Positions 1 to 11,778 of a stretch of DNA of 64,000 bases are shown here, in pieces (the first letter of the stretch is position 1; every line of letters begins with the position of its first letter). The stretch spans positions 39,130,196 to 39,194,195 of the forward strand of contig NC_052618.1 in the NCBI RefSeq assembly GCF_016545825.1, in the 5' to 3' direction. The notes under the pieces are model-generated. The model ran no database searches. It had not been told where the DNA came from and saw only the letters and a list, made by a program, of their open reading frames with translations. The stretch comes from Eucalyptus grandis. Its lineage: Eukaryota; Streptophyta; Magnoliopsida; Myrtales; Myrtaceae. The translations under genes were made by a program, and so were the position numbers.

Positions 1-310
1 ATTATTATTCACTGCCACACAAGGGCATAGCCTACTCGTTGTTGGCTATCTACTAACATTAATGCTAGGCATCACCTTCCCACCTTGGAACGTGGCTTCA
101 TCAGTACGTCGACAATGTTCCCGAATGAGCATTGGCCCATAATCTACTGCGACCCGCATTCGTTATAAAGGGCATCCCATATAGGGGCAAGTCCGGCTCA
201 ACAGCCCGGGACGATTTCCACTTTGTGATATAGGCATTGATACTTCCATCTAATTCATTTAATTTTTACCATAATCAATTTGCTCGAAGGCAATGCATGC
301 CCCTTGTCTC
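1..310. other. Intergenic; short copy of LOX 3' flank at its end
   Basis: Bases 1-225 show no gene or recognised repeat. Bases about 230-310 match, with scattered differences, the DNA downstream of both LOX genes (about 5180-5260 and 32545-32620), including the shared words CATGCC and CTTGTCTC. This is a third copy of the LOX 3' flank, but no LOX coding sequence follows it; transposon DNA begins at 312. It is probably a relic of another tandem copy or of a rearranged flank. Confidence 0.55.
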
Positions 311-311
311 A

Positions 312-1870
312 GGAAAAGTACCAAAAAAGTCATAAACCTATTGTATTGCTATTAATTCGAGTGCGGGACACCTGGAGTGCCATAACTTGGCACGCCGGGA
401 CACTTAAGTGCCATAACTTTAAAATGGTACACTTAAGTGCCATCATCGGAGTAAAATGGGACACTTAAGTGCCACTGGCGAAAATCCGGCCAAATGGCTG
501 ACGTGGCAATTTTCCGGCGAGTTTAGTCCAAAACGGCGTCGTTTTGCACGCGACGTGGCGGAGAAAACGCAAAACGACGCCATTTCGTGTCTACGTGTAA
601 ATAATAATATAAAAATTAATTAAATTATAAAGTATTCAAAAAATTAAAAAAAAAGAAAAATTAAAAAATTAAGAAAAATTTAAAAGTTTTAAAAAATTAA
701 GAAAATTAAAAAAAAGGGGGAGGTCGAACGGGCGGTTGGCTGAGCCCTCGCCGCCGCCGCCTCCTCGCCGTCGCCGGGAAGGGCCGGGCGCGGAGGGGGA
801 GGGTCGGCCGGGGTCGCCGGCCCTCGGCCGACCGACGGCGAGGCTGCGAGCCCTCGCCGGATCGCGGCGAGGGCCGCGACCTCGCCCCGAAGCGGGCGAG
901 GGCTCGCGGGCCCTCGCCGCTGGTCGGCCGGCCTCGCGGTGACCCTCCCACCCGTCGCCGGCCCTTCCGGCGGCGGGAGGCGGCGAGGGCCCGCGACCCC
1001 TCGCTGGATCAGGCGAGGGTCGCGGCCCACGCCCAGATCCGGGCGAGGGTCGCGGCCCTCGCCAGATCGGCGAGGGCTCGCGGGCCCTCGCCGCCTCCCG
1101 CCGCCGCCGAGAAGGGCCGGCGACGGAGTGGGAGGGTCGGCGAGGGCCCGCGAGCCCTCGCCCGGATCTAGGCGAGGGTCGCGGCCCTCGCCGCGATCCG
1201 GCGAGGGCTCGCAGCCCTCGCCGTCGGTCGGCGGGGGCCGGCGACCCCGGCCGACCCTCGCCCCTCCGTCTCCGTCGCCGGCCCTTCCCGGCGACGGCGG
1301 GAGGTGGCGGCGACGAGGGCTCGGCCCTCGGCCGCCCGTTCGACCCCCCTTTTTTAATTTTTAAAATTTTCTTTTTTTTTAATTTTTAAAATTTTTTAAA
1401 ATTAAAATTTTAAAATTTTCTTTTTTTAAATTTTTTTAATTTTTTATAATTAAAATTTTTAAAATTTTCTTTTTTTAATTTTTTTAATTTTTATGCTGAT
1501 TTGGAGCTCGGCGAGCCACGTAGGCAAAAAATAATAATAAAATATTGCCACGTAGGATTTCCGGCAAGGGTCGCCGGAGGTGGCACTTAAGTGTCCCACT
1601 CGAAAAAAAAAGTGGCACTTAAGTGTACCGTTTTGAAGTTATGGCACCTAAGTGTCCCGGCGTGCCAAGTTATGGCACTTGTGGTGGACTTCTGCCCTAT
1701 TAATTCAATCATAAGCCTTTCAATTGGACCGATTTAGTTCTAAACATTTTTCACATTGGTATCAATTTGGTTCACCCAGCCAATTTAGGGTAGAAATTGC
1801 TAACATGGATGCTGACTGTCTTATATGACAAGGCCAATGCTGACTTGGTTGAATCTACAAAGTTCCTCTT
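312..1870. mobile_element. Old long-TIR element fragment interrupted by a second foldback element
   Basis: Bases 312-358 begin GGAAAAGTACCAAAAAAGTC, the same terminal sequence as the element at 30769-32129. The sequence resumes at 1707 after the nested element and continues with the same style of interrupted 'rest of terminal repeat' words (CCGATTTAGT, CAATTTGG) to about 1870. No matching opposite terminus is visible, so this outer copy is truncated. It served as the target for the insertion at 359-1696. Confidence 0.55.
359..1696. mobile_element. Non-autonomous long-TIR (Mutator-like/foldback) element with GC-rich core
   Basis: The left arm carries three spaced copies of a GGGACACTTAAGTGCCAT-like word and the right arm carries the reverse complement. 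Beyond them the arms stay complementary through an AT-rich stretch (600-715 against 1345-1480) and into a GC-rich core (720-1345) built from GGCGAGGG and CCCTCGCC. Almost the whole element can therefore fold back on itself. The 10-base word CTATTAATTC flanks it on both sides (349-358 and 1697-1706), a length typical of Mutator-like target duplications. The outermost 17 or so bases of the two arms do not match well. No transposase frame is visible; open frames in the core are low-complexity GC artefacts. Confidence 0.7.
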
Positions 1871-2184
1871 AGGTTCATATCAAGTTTGCCCTTTGCTTAA
1901 ATCTCTTGAAAGGAGTAGACTATAGTACTATGACATCACAGCTTTTCACTTCTGCTTTCTATTAAATAAATCGGGAATTTCATCAACACACTTATAGGGC
2001 TGTTCTCCGAGCTAATTACTCTCGAGATAACTAGACTATTCAGGGAAGCCATTAAGAAATTTTAACGCAATAGACTTGAGAATTCGACCAGGAATTGACT
2101 TCTCAACCGTATTTATCTTTAGAGGCCATTACGGCACAGTTAAAAAATGATTTGAGATTAGAAATAGGTTTGTTTGAGAGTGGG
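1871..2184. other. Intergenic, nothing recognised
   Basis: AT-rich DNA between the foldback element and the putative LTR. I see no coding frame, tRNA or repeat in it. Confidence 0.5.
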
Positions 2185-4976
2185 TGACACCACTAAATTA
2201 GAAAATTCTCGTTGATCAACCATAGATTGATTCTTCTATCGTTTTGGTACCATGTGTTTGTATTTGAATCATCAAGATTTTCACGACAACCGAAAGTTGT
2301 CAATGTGTCGAGTGGGTTTATGGTGGCTCGAAAAAAATTGACCACGGGTCATTTGCACTAAAAATTTCCAAAAGTTACCCGATAGCTTAGGTCACACTAA
2401 AAATGCGCCTGAGTGAAATTAACCGCGAATTTGAGTCCAATTTCATAAATTGAAGATTCTGTCATGTCACAATAAATTCTAGGAATGTCAACTCAATCTT
2501 AGAAGATTTTTCTGCAACTCCAGACTTTTTGGGAAAAATTCGACCTAAGACTGTTTTTATTTAGAAAAAGGCCGAGATCATTTTTTATCTAGAAATTAGG
2601 ATGCAAGATGGATCCCTAGGTGAGGAAAAATATCAATTGGAGTATTGAAGTGTCAATTTAATTTGTAAGGGCAAAATGGGATTGAATTGAAGGGAAAACC
2701 AAGTCCAATTGAGAGAGAATTGTTGCAAATTCGTATGCCCCCCATTACCTAGCCTTTTGGACCACTTCAAGAGTCTAAAGATGAGGCATTGGTGGCTCAT
2801 GGCCAGCCAAGGGACTATACTTGGCCTTGGTTGAGTCAAAGGAGACCATTGAATGGAAGATAAGCAAGTGATGAAGCCCTTGTCTCCCCCCCTCTCTTCC
2901 TTACTAAGCAATAGGCACCATTCCTCTCCATCCCCTCTCCATTTTCAACCAACAGCCAAGGAAGACCAGCAGTAAGCTGCCAGACCGCCTGGACCACCAC
3001 CTCACGCCGTCGTTCGCCCCACGCGCCCCGCCATGCCGCCGTTGCCCCGCCCCCACCATGCGACGGCTCCCCTTGTTTTGCCGTCCAGCTTTGTGTTTAG
3101 TAGCCATGAGGGACTGTGGAAGCCCGTCAGACGTTCGTTGAGTTCCTATTTGGATCGAAACCACCCCCACTGCCCTTCCTCGAGCTTTGCCATCCATTTC
3201 AGCTTTGCTTCTTCTGTTTTGCAGCTCAAAACAGAGAGGAATTTGTGGGTTTCTAGCCACCATCTAGGCCCGTTTTGGAGACGTTCCTGGCCTCAAAAAC
3301 CTAGGCCCACTTTGAGAAGAATCGTCCCCCACAATGTTTCCGTCAGTTTGGTCTGACCCGCTCGTTAATCAAGTGAGTTTTGCTCACTAAACCTTGCTTA
3401 GTATACTAATGATGCTTAGGGGTTGATTAGATTTAATTAAGTGCAATTAGGTTGATAGATTATATTAGAGTAATTAAATTAGAGACTTATCAATGCATGT
3501 TAGGCAAATGATTTGTATAGCAAGGAAATAGGTCATAGTATTTCTTGAACGAATCTCAGAAATTTTCGGGTCCATTTTGGCATCCAATTAGGCATTACGG
3601 GCCTAAATTGGGTTTATCGCATTTATTTAATAATTTTGGAATTAATTAATTATTTTCCGGAAATTAGGCTAGGATAGCCGATGACCGAAATTTTATGCTG
3701 ATTATTGTGATGTAGTCCGTTTATTTATTTGATCGTTGATTTGTGCTGAATTGAATTAATTATGATTTTAGGATTTTTTCCTAAATTATTCAATTTCAAA
3801 AATTAATTGGAAAATGACCGAGTGTGGGTCTATAGCGCAATAATATTTTGATGGACTATATAAAGTGGAAGTGGTGAAAAAGGAACGTTGTATTACGTGA
3901 CTCGAAGACCAATGTCGTCATCTTGGAGAATGCACGTGATTCGTTGATTCGATCTGATTTGATTGGGTGCTATGTCTGTTAGTATTTATGAAATGAACTA
4001 ACTTGCAAGAATGGAACTAAGGCCAAAGTAAGTCATTTGACTTATGTTATATTTAGGCAGCCCTAAGGTGTATTGGCTTCCTAATCGAGTTTTAGGAGGT
4101 AAACTTGTTAAGATGTAGTCTCATCCCGATTGTGGGACAACATTTCAGATCCCTAGATAGCAGCACCTTTACTTCCTCGTCCTCCCATGCATTTTGGTAT
4201 ACCCAAAGAGATCACTAAGATAGGGTACCACTTCCCGATACACCCCCACCTAGAAGGTCTAGAGTACGTTCTGATAAAATCAACCATCTAGGTTGATGTG
4301 GGTAAATACGTTTTGAGGCCCCACGAGTATTGATTGTGGTAAGGTCACTACCATGATGGGCGAAGAGAGGGTCTTGTATTTGAGGGTGATGTGCCTCCAT
4401 TCGTTTTAGAGATAGCATTCGGAGAAGGAATTGCGGATCCAAGGACGGAGCGGTGATCGATGCCAAAGACTTTAAGCTCGAGAGTGACCCCAACTCTCCC
4501 AAGCCATCAGTAGTAGACTCTAGCAGGAGTGTCAAAGAATGAGAGATCAAGCAAAAAGAGGTGTACCCAGAAGAGAACCCGGAGGAAGAACTTGAGGAGG
4601 AGGACCCTGAGGAGGAACCTAAGGAGAAGTCCGAGGAGGATCCCGAGGATGATCCGGAGTATGACCCGGATGAGGATTGAAATCTCCATCCTGTTTTGCA
4701 AACTCTAAGTTGGGATCTAATGTGTAATAAATCTGGCTTATTAATAGTATTGTAATATATACTATGAGATTTGCTTGTATAAAAGTGTGGTTGTAGTTTT
4801 TTAGTTGTGAAAAATATAATCCTACTTTTCTATCTCATTGATTTTATTGTCTAGAGATTATTTTATTTGCTTATGCATGCATATTCAAATGAAAGGGTCG
4901 GCGATGCATCCTAGGACATTGCTACTAATCAACCAAAGTGAGGGATGGGTGCGTGCCTGAGAATCGGGGCATGACA
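2185..4976 (+). mobile_element. Probable solo LTR of a Ty3/gypsy-like retrotransposon
   Basis: The segment starts TGACACC and ends GGCATGACA, the TG...CA form common for plant gypsy LTRs. Near its right end (about 4561-4680) a plus-strand frame encodes a strongly acidic Glu/Asp/Pro run ending in TGA, followed by AT-rich DNA with TATA-like and AATAAA-like words, as in the U3/R part of such LTRs. No gag, pol or second LTR is seen in the window, hence 'solo'. The 5-base flanks (GTGGG and AGTAC) do not match, so the boundaries are not proven by a target duplication. Minus-strand frames at 2633-3263 look like chance. Confidence 0.4.
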
Positions 4977-5519
4977 AGTACTCTCTGATCAAAATAAAAA
5001 TTGATTTGAGCATTTCAAACCGATATAAAGTTGTTCATTTATAGCCCTTCTAGCCCAAAAATACATGTTAGGTAAATCTGGAGCATGTGAAATCAGTTCA
5101 CGACGAGATGAGCACGGCGTGCAACTGACTTGATCCAGGAGCACATGTGAGCTGGAGTTACGTGCTTGTGATACTAGCAATGATAACTCCGTCTTTATTT
5201 TTTTGCCTTCATTGATTTGATTGCAGGAAGCGCATGCCCTAGTCTCTTATTAGTGGGTAGGTAGCATGTTTAGCAAACCTATCGAGCTGGCCGTTTGCCC
5301 AAGTTTTTAGATTCTGAATTGGTATGCAACAGTAGTGGAAGATGGTATCTATGAAGAAGATACGTGTCGTGAACATTAGGTTTTTTACACATCGTCCCTT
5401 ACTATTTTTAGTTTTTTTGGCAATTCATAGAGGACTAGAACTGAAATTAATCTTTTATTCATAAATACTTTGATATTGGTAACAAATGACAAATTAGATC
5501 AAGAAATTGAATTAATGTT
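4977..5519. other. 3' flank of LOX copy A
   Basis: From about 5180 this stretch aligns with 32545-32890 downstream of LOX copy B, sharing words such as GCATGTTTAGC, CCCAAGTTTTTA and CAACAGTAGTGGAA. It is part of the tandem duplication. A TTTATT at 5454-5459 reads AATAAA on the LOX strand and could be a poly(A) signal about 185 bases past the stop codon. No coding frame is visible. Confidence 0.6.
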
Positions 5520-5642
5520 GTCCACAAATTAGGATGATCACATTATCATCGGCATACGCCGCACTTCTCTTATTCTACAAAAGGAAAATAAAGGTGTTTT
5601 TATCAGCAACCATCATGGCCACCGCCGCCAAATGTGGTTTCC
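5520..5642 (-). other. 3' UTR of LOX copy A (inferred)
   Basis: Sequence just past the stop codon is conserved with the equivalent stretch after copy B (32890-33010), for example the CACATTATCATC word. Conservation beyond the stop suggests transcribed 3' UTR, but could simply reflect recent duplication. Confidence 0.45.
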
Positions 5643-8600
5643 TCAAATGGAAATGCTGTATGGAACTCCCCTCCCGGTCACGCCAGGCTCCGAAAACGGC
5701 TTCAAGAGCTCATACGGCACGATCCCGGCTCCATTCCGATTCTTAAACCTTTGGTCAGTGTTCCTCGCGTCCATGACGCCCTCAAGCTCCTTCAGCCTCC
5801 CATGGAACCTCTCGAACGCCGCGTTAATCACTGGCTCCTCCTTCCATGCCGGTTCCGGATCTTGCCCCAGGTACTCCTCATCCGGCGAGTGGTTTGACAA
5901 CACGTCGAGGACTGCCATCACCTTGGTCGCCTGTATCTGCGATGGGAAGCATGTGAGGAGCGTGACCTCAGGCTTGTCCCAAAACATCTTGAGCTCTGCT
6001 TCCGTCGGGTCCTCGACGGGCATCTTGGTTCGGGCAATGGTGGGTCGGTTTGGGAAGTAGCCGCCATAGGTGTACTGGCCGAAGTTGACGGCAGCATGGT
6101 GGCCGGAGGCGACCCAGACCATGGTTGTGATAATGTGGATGAGGTCGCACGGGGTCTTGAGGTCAGGCCACCCAGGGGAGTCTTTCTTGTCGCCGTGGCC
6201 AACAGTCCGGATCTCAGTCCACCAGGATTGAAGCTCCCTGTCCCAGGCGATGCGGCTTGGGTCGGGGTAGTAGTGATTGACGTAGTTGGTGACCCACGCC
6301 TTGATGGTGTCCCACAGGAGGAGGCCATCGTTGGCGAAGGGGTAGTCCTCGATCGCTAGCTTGAGGCCATGCGGTGCCGTCGGGTCCTTTACTGCCAAGC
6401 CCCTGGCAAGCATTGACCCAATCAGAAAAGCGATTTTCTAAACAATCCATGTGTCGACTATTGTTATATTTTTCTCTTTCCCTAATTTTAAGAATGGGAA
6501 AAAGTATGCCAATTGATTAATTGATGAGCAATACCTGCTAATCAAGTCATTGGGCAAGCCTTGCAAGTCGAATTGCCACTGCTTGTCATAGGCGACGGCG
6601 CTGAGCTCCATGGAATACTTGCCGGGAGAGAAGGTGGTCTCAATGATGCCGTCCCCATTGATCAAATTCCCGCGAGCCAGTGCATTGATCTCCATCGTGT
6701 ACCGGAAGTGTGGGTGTAGCAACTTGTAGATCGGGTGCATCTCGCTCAGTTGCCGATTTGTCGCTATTATGTAAGGCTCCGTGGCACAATGAGTCCGCAA
6801 CCTGCAAAAGTTGAAACCATGGAAACATCAATTACACCATCAGCGTTTATGCAAATAGGTACTTCTCGTAATAACATCACATTTTAGATGCAAATCATAT
6901 AACAATTACAAAATTATCAACATGCTTAGATCTCACAATGCTATGTGTATCTCCATGTGTGGAAAACAATTCTTAAAGTTCTATTCTTCTCTCTTGAAAA
7001 TTCTTTTGCCTGTTTCATCACTATTATACTTCTACTCAATAGATCTATGATTTTTTTTTTCTTTTTTTAATTTTGCTTGTCGAAAAGTAACGATCAACTT
7101 ATTTTGTTACCAGTGGCTGACGAGCTGGTGGTGTCCAGAGTCGTGGGCGAGGACATGGGCCTTGGCGAGCCGCCAGAGCCACATGCTGGTGGAGTGGCAC
7201 GACGGGATGAACACCTGCTTCCATTGCGGCTTCCCATCGTCAGTCGGCGGCCGCGTCAGCTCGATGGCGAGCGGCTTCAACGTCTCATCTGGGGTCAAGA
7301 AGAAGAGCGTCCTCGACCCATACAAGGTTGTTCCCTTGAGCTGCCTCACTTTGTTCACGTACGGTAAGAACAGGTCGTGGTAGTCTAGCATGAACAGCTT
7401 CTTTTGCTGTATAGCCTGCACAAAATCGAATTGAACGGAACGAAAAGGTGGGGTTCAGGTCAAATTTCATTAATTGGGGCCGTCAGATTTAGGTTTTCGG
7501 TCGGCCCTAGAGTGCAGATAAGTCGTATTAGATGACACTTCATCAAGGAAATATTATCGTACCTCATTTACGGTCATAAAACCTTTGATTTCTCTTTCAA
7601 TAATATCCGTCGTGATGGCCGATTCAGGCGGACCGTAGATCTTAGGATCGAGCTCGCTCATCAAGGGCCATTCCTGAATACATATTTTAATGCCATTTAA
7701 GTATAGAAAACATATACCCAACATGATGTTGTCAAATAATTTTGGTATTCATTAAACTAAATCAAGTGTATGTGAGCCAATTATATAGTTGAAATGTGTA
7801 CAAATACATATAATTATTACCGTGACCAACTGGATCGCATAAGGATTAATTCCTGCTAGAGTTTGACGAGCAAACTCTTCGTCACTAAACCAAAAAAATC
7901 TGTCTCCTGCAGAGTGCAAAAACACAGCTAATTATTATGCATGAAAAATCTTGGAGATATATAATAAATAATACATCAAATTTTCCATCTATGATTGACT
8001 AATAATGTATTTTCCTCCGAACAAATTACTTCTACGGATAAGAGAGAATGAGAGAGGGAGAGGGAAAGGGAGTTTGCTTACGGATCATGGTTTCGGGGGT
8101 TTCGAAGCGCAAGACATCCTCGGAGGTATCGGTGATGGTTTTGACGAGCCGGGGGAAGAAATCCTTGAGGAAGCCTTGCTTCTTCAACGTGGGCAAGTTG
8201 ACGCCTTCGTTGAAGAGCTCGTCGATGGCGGTGAAAAAGGGGAACCCCAGGTCAGAGTCGACTATTGCCGTCTCTAGCGACGGCACCAACGCGTGCGCCA
8301 CCGAGTACACCGCCTTCGCCGAGAACGTCAATTCCTTTATCGTCGAGAACTGTTCATCTCGAGGCACGTATATGCTCCCGCTCCTCGATTCCGACTGTGG
8401 ATCTGCTTGATATTATAAGTGAATATTCAATTCGTTCATTGGGAGGAAAGGCTAATCTAAAGTTCTGTTGCGTTAATCATTATTCTGAAGTAATAACAAT
8501 AATTTCTTGACTCACCAGTCTCGCTCCGAGGGCGCCCAGTCCGGCATCGTCTAGGGTACGGGAGCTCTTTGTCACCAAGCACCGGCCTCTTCTTATCCGC

Positions 8601-10938
8601 GCCGCTGTCCGGATTGCCGAGGTCGTTGTACACATCGTAATCGTATATCCTCTCATATGACTTTCTCTCGCCTTGGCCGTTCCCTCGCAGGATCGCCAGC
8701 TCCTCCTCTCTCAGTCTCTTCAGCCCGCTTGGCGTTTCGGCCGGTAGATAGCACTGCAACGCAATAGCATGCGGCGAAAGCGATCAAGCTCCAAATAAAA
8801 CCCATCTCAGTAATACTCAATTCAAACAGTGACGATCGACTCTCTCTCTAGTCAATTAAACTGAATTTGCTTTTGAGGTTTTGGCGTGAAAATCAAGTCC
8901 CATGAAATCGATGCGCAATCCATGACCGGCGGACGATAGGGCACCGATTTCACGTGCTGTTTCTGATTCTTTTTGAAAAGGACACGGTGAGGGCGAGAGA
9001 GTCAAGAGATTTAATTGAACTTAAATGCTTTTCATTCACATGCATTATACCTTAGTTTAACCAGTCGCCTTTGGGTCAATTCAAGAATCAATATCACCCA
9101 AAATTTGTACAATGCTTGGTGATTATAGCTAATTAATTGCGACTAAACTTGCATCTCAAGTATACATGTGTGTGTAAAAAACCTAATTTTCGATCTATAT
9201 AAGTCATAACTCTAAATGGTCTTGATTATTTAGTATATGTAATAACCTCATGAAAAATGACAAAAAAAAAAATCCCTAGGTAGGAAGCTATGTAGCTATT
9301 TGTATGATCTAACCTTATTAGTGAAAAAGACCCTCTTTTTTGGGTCATCGTACTTGGAATGAACCCATGAGTTGCATGTAATGTTAAGAGGACCGCCTGC
9401 AAACCCATCGAGGACAATGTCCTTGAGGTACATCTCCTTGCGGTGCTCATTCTCCACGAAGATCGCGCCGACTTCCCCGAACTCCTCTCCGACCTCAAAC
9501 TTGCACCTGTACATCACGTCCTCCTCATTGTGGCCCTTCTTGTGCGCATACCCTTTGATTGTCCCCTTCTCTTGTCCCGTCTCTGTAATTAAAATTCAGG
9601 ACCGTGTTAATTCTTCACTATCGTGGATACAAGAGATCGATAGTTTGAATATCATAGCAGGAACGAAATTACAGTTGGCTAGGATTTGGTGTTGGGAAGC
9701 TGAAACGAAGCCATGAACAGTAAATACGGCGAATCTAACAAAAGATCGTCGAATTGCGGGTTTGGAGCTGAATAATTCTGGCAATCTCTCTCTCTCCCTC
9801 CCTCCCCGACCTTAGGTGGAAGGTTGAATATAGCAAGGGTAAGGGTTAAAATCTATATGTTCTGTAATATGTCAAGAACTGTATATATACAGATTATCTT
9901 GGTTGCACCTTTTTAAAAAGATTAAGAACTTAATTAACCAAAATAAAATGTCAAGAGCTCAATTGACAAACAATCAAAATGTTAATGACTAATTTCGCAC
10001 CTATTCCCAAACCTCATGTTATATCATAGATTGAAAATTTTATGTACATATAGTAAATCAATTTGGCTTGATATTTAGAAAAGCTTCTCTAAGTCATAGA
10101 TTAGTCGTTGATCAAGATTTCTAGACATGTGTGTATATATATGTAACAAGACAAGAAAATTACACATCCATTAACATGTTATCTCTCACATATAATCGGC
10201 TAACATGCATCAGAACTTTTAGTACAAACCTACTTCCATGGAGAATTTATAGAGGGAATCTTATGAAATAAACAATCAAACATCATTTTTTGTTGCAAGT
10301 CATAAACAACTTGTGTACTTCTGTGACTTTTTCTCCAAACCTAGAAATAGCTATTTTAGTCTTTAAAAAATTGGTAAAAATTCATATATAATTCTGAATA
10401 TCGCTCTTTTTAAACTTTGCAAAACTTCAAATGTTTCACTTCAAATAAAAGTCAGATTGTGATCAACGCAAAATTTCAAAAAGCAGAAGAATACGTTTCA
10501 ATCAAATTCAGCCTATTTCACTCCTTGCTTTCTGTTTCAAGCTGTGTTAACAATTTCGAGTTCAAAACTGAATGCTCAATACTTACCAGGGTCAAGCTCT
10601 GCACTAACAAGCTCCAAGAGGAGCGTCTTCCCCATCAAATCAGTAATTGTATCGAGCCCTCCGCTTATCCCGAGTTCCGAGAAGAATCCGCCGGCGCTGT
10701 GTTTCACGGTCACTACTGCTTTAATCGACAGAGACTTCTCAATGGTGCTCGGGCTGGCAATCGCTTCAATCGTACTCGATGCAAGCCCCACTCGAGCATT
10801 TCCAGGGCTCTTTTGGAGCGCAGGTTCAGCCTGCACTGGTAAAATTGCGATCTCGCCGTTGGCTTGGCTAGGTGGCTTGCTTAATGGGTTCGAGGTTGGG
10901 GAGGCAGGTGGGGATTGATGAAGCTGTGTCTTCAACAT
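5643..10938 (-). CDS. LOX2: Type-2 13-lipoxygenase, plastid (LOX copy A)
   Basis: Lipoxygenases of this class insert O2 at C-13 of linoleic or linolenic acid in plastids, feeding jasmonate and leaf-volatile synthesis. Nine exons on the minus strand, in transcript order: 10938-10587, 9582-9314, 8753-8516, 8402-8082, 7906-7821, 7673-7563, 7415-7111, 6801-6535, 6402-5643. All introns are GT-AG and phases agree; the sum is 2709 nt, or 902 aa, normal for plastid LOX. Residues 1 to about 50 are rich in Ser, Pro and basic residues, as in transit peptides. A PLAT/LH2 domain follows (about 75-230), then the catalytic domain. Iron ligands are H555 and H560 (HQLVSHW), H752 and N756 (HAAVNFGQ) and the C-terminal I902; the chain ends GVPYSISI, as I recall for Arabidopsis LOX2. 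The start was chosen because MLK.QLHQS is shared with copy B and an upstream in-frame ATG at 11004 is not. 13-specificity is inferred from the family. Confidence 0.95.
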
Positions 10939-11068
10939 GACGATGGTGGTGATGATCGTTTCTGGTGTGTTCTTGAAACAGAGAATGGTGTATCTAGACA
11001 ACAATTGCTTAAGACAATGGTTATTGAGACTTGGGTATGATGGGGGTTTTGGAGAGTTGGTCTAGTGG

Positions 11069-11076
11069 TTTTTATA
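11069..11076 (-). promoter_or_regulatory. TATA box of LOX copy A
   Basis: Reads TATAAAAA on the minus strand, about 130 bases upstream of the chosen ATG. The same word in the same surroundings (GGTCTAG next to it) occurs upstream of copy B at 38304-38311. Its position excludes the longer in-frame start only weakly for copy A, but fits a 5' UTR of about 100 bases. Confidence 0.6.
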
Positions 11077-11138
11077 GACGGAGAAAAGGAAGAAAAGTTG
11101 GGCATGGGCTTTATTTTGCCCTGAATGCATGGACATGG

Positions 11139-11144
11139 CACGTG
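11139..11144 (-). promoter_or_regulatory. G-box (CACGTG) upstream of LOX copy A
   Basis: CACGTG lies about 63 bases upstream of the TATA box inside the shared context ACATGGCACGTGAAAACGA. Copy B has the same site and context at 38392-38397. G-boxes are bound by bHLH factors such as MYC2 in jasmonate signalling and by bZIPs; which one acts here is not visible. Confidence 0.5.
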
Positions 11145-11310
11145 AAAACGATGTGGAAAATGCGAAGAGAGGACGAAAGGAGGCGGTGGACTAGACTTGT
11201 ATTCGTTTGAAATTTGACATTAGATGGCCGTACGGCATTCGGCAAAGATATTTCAAAGGCTTGGAAAAATTCAAAAGTTATATGTGAAGGAAGAGTCCGT
11301 ATTGGATCCA

Positions 11311-11466
11311 TCCGGAAAACTTCAATTAGACTTGACCTGACCCAACCACTAGTCCACCACTTAAATCATCAAGGCGTATGTCTTGTTCTCCGGAAAACTT
11401 CAATTAGACTTGACCTGACCCAACCACTAGTCCACCACTTAAATCATCAAGGCGTATGTCTTGTTC
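11311..11466. repeat. Perfect 78-bp tandem duplication upstream of LOX copy A
   Basis: Bases 11311-11388 and 11389-11466 are identical over 78 bases, starting TCCGGAAAAC. It lies about 370-530 bases upstream of the LOX start. The absence of any difference points to a very recent event or an assembly slip. Confidence 0.85.
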
Positions 11467-11747
11467 TTATGTTTGGAAGAGTATTAATTGGCTCATTATC
11501 TTGGTTGAGTTCGCACCTCGTGTTTTCCTTGAATCACTGCTTGTCCTCGAATATTGATTATCTTAACACAATTTGTGTCCTTACACTTATTAAACATGTC
11601 ATGCATTCATTACCAGACTAGGGGCGGATTAGTAAGGATCATCACTCTCAAATTGCTCAGTGCAATTTTTAGATATATATTATAATTTACCACAATTCAT
11701 GTGAAGTTCCGTCATCTCACCCTGACAAAGCTAGGTTTCTTTTGCAC

Positions 11748-11778
<31 letters not shown>

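Noticed and set aside
689..1364. Overlapping Arg/Pro/Gly-rich frames up to 141 aa
   Set aside because: They lie in the GC-rich core of a foldback element and read repeated GGCGAGGG words in several frames.
2904..3263. 119-aa minus-strand frame
   Set aside because: No known motif, overlaps a plus-strand frame of similar length, and lies in a probable LTR.
5632..6359. Plus-strand frames across the last exon of LOX copy A (and 32976-33727 in copy B)
   Set aside because: Antisense shadows of a conserved LOX exon; the minus-strand reading has the iron ligands and the correct C-terminus.
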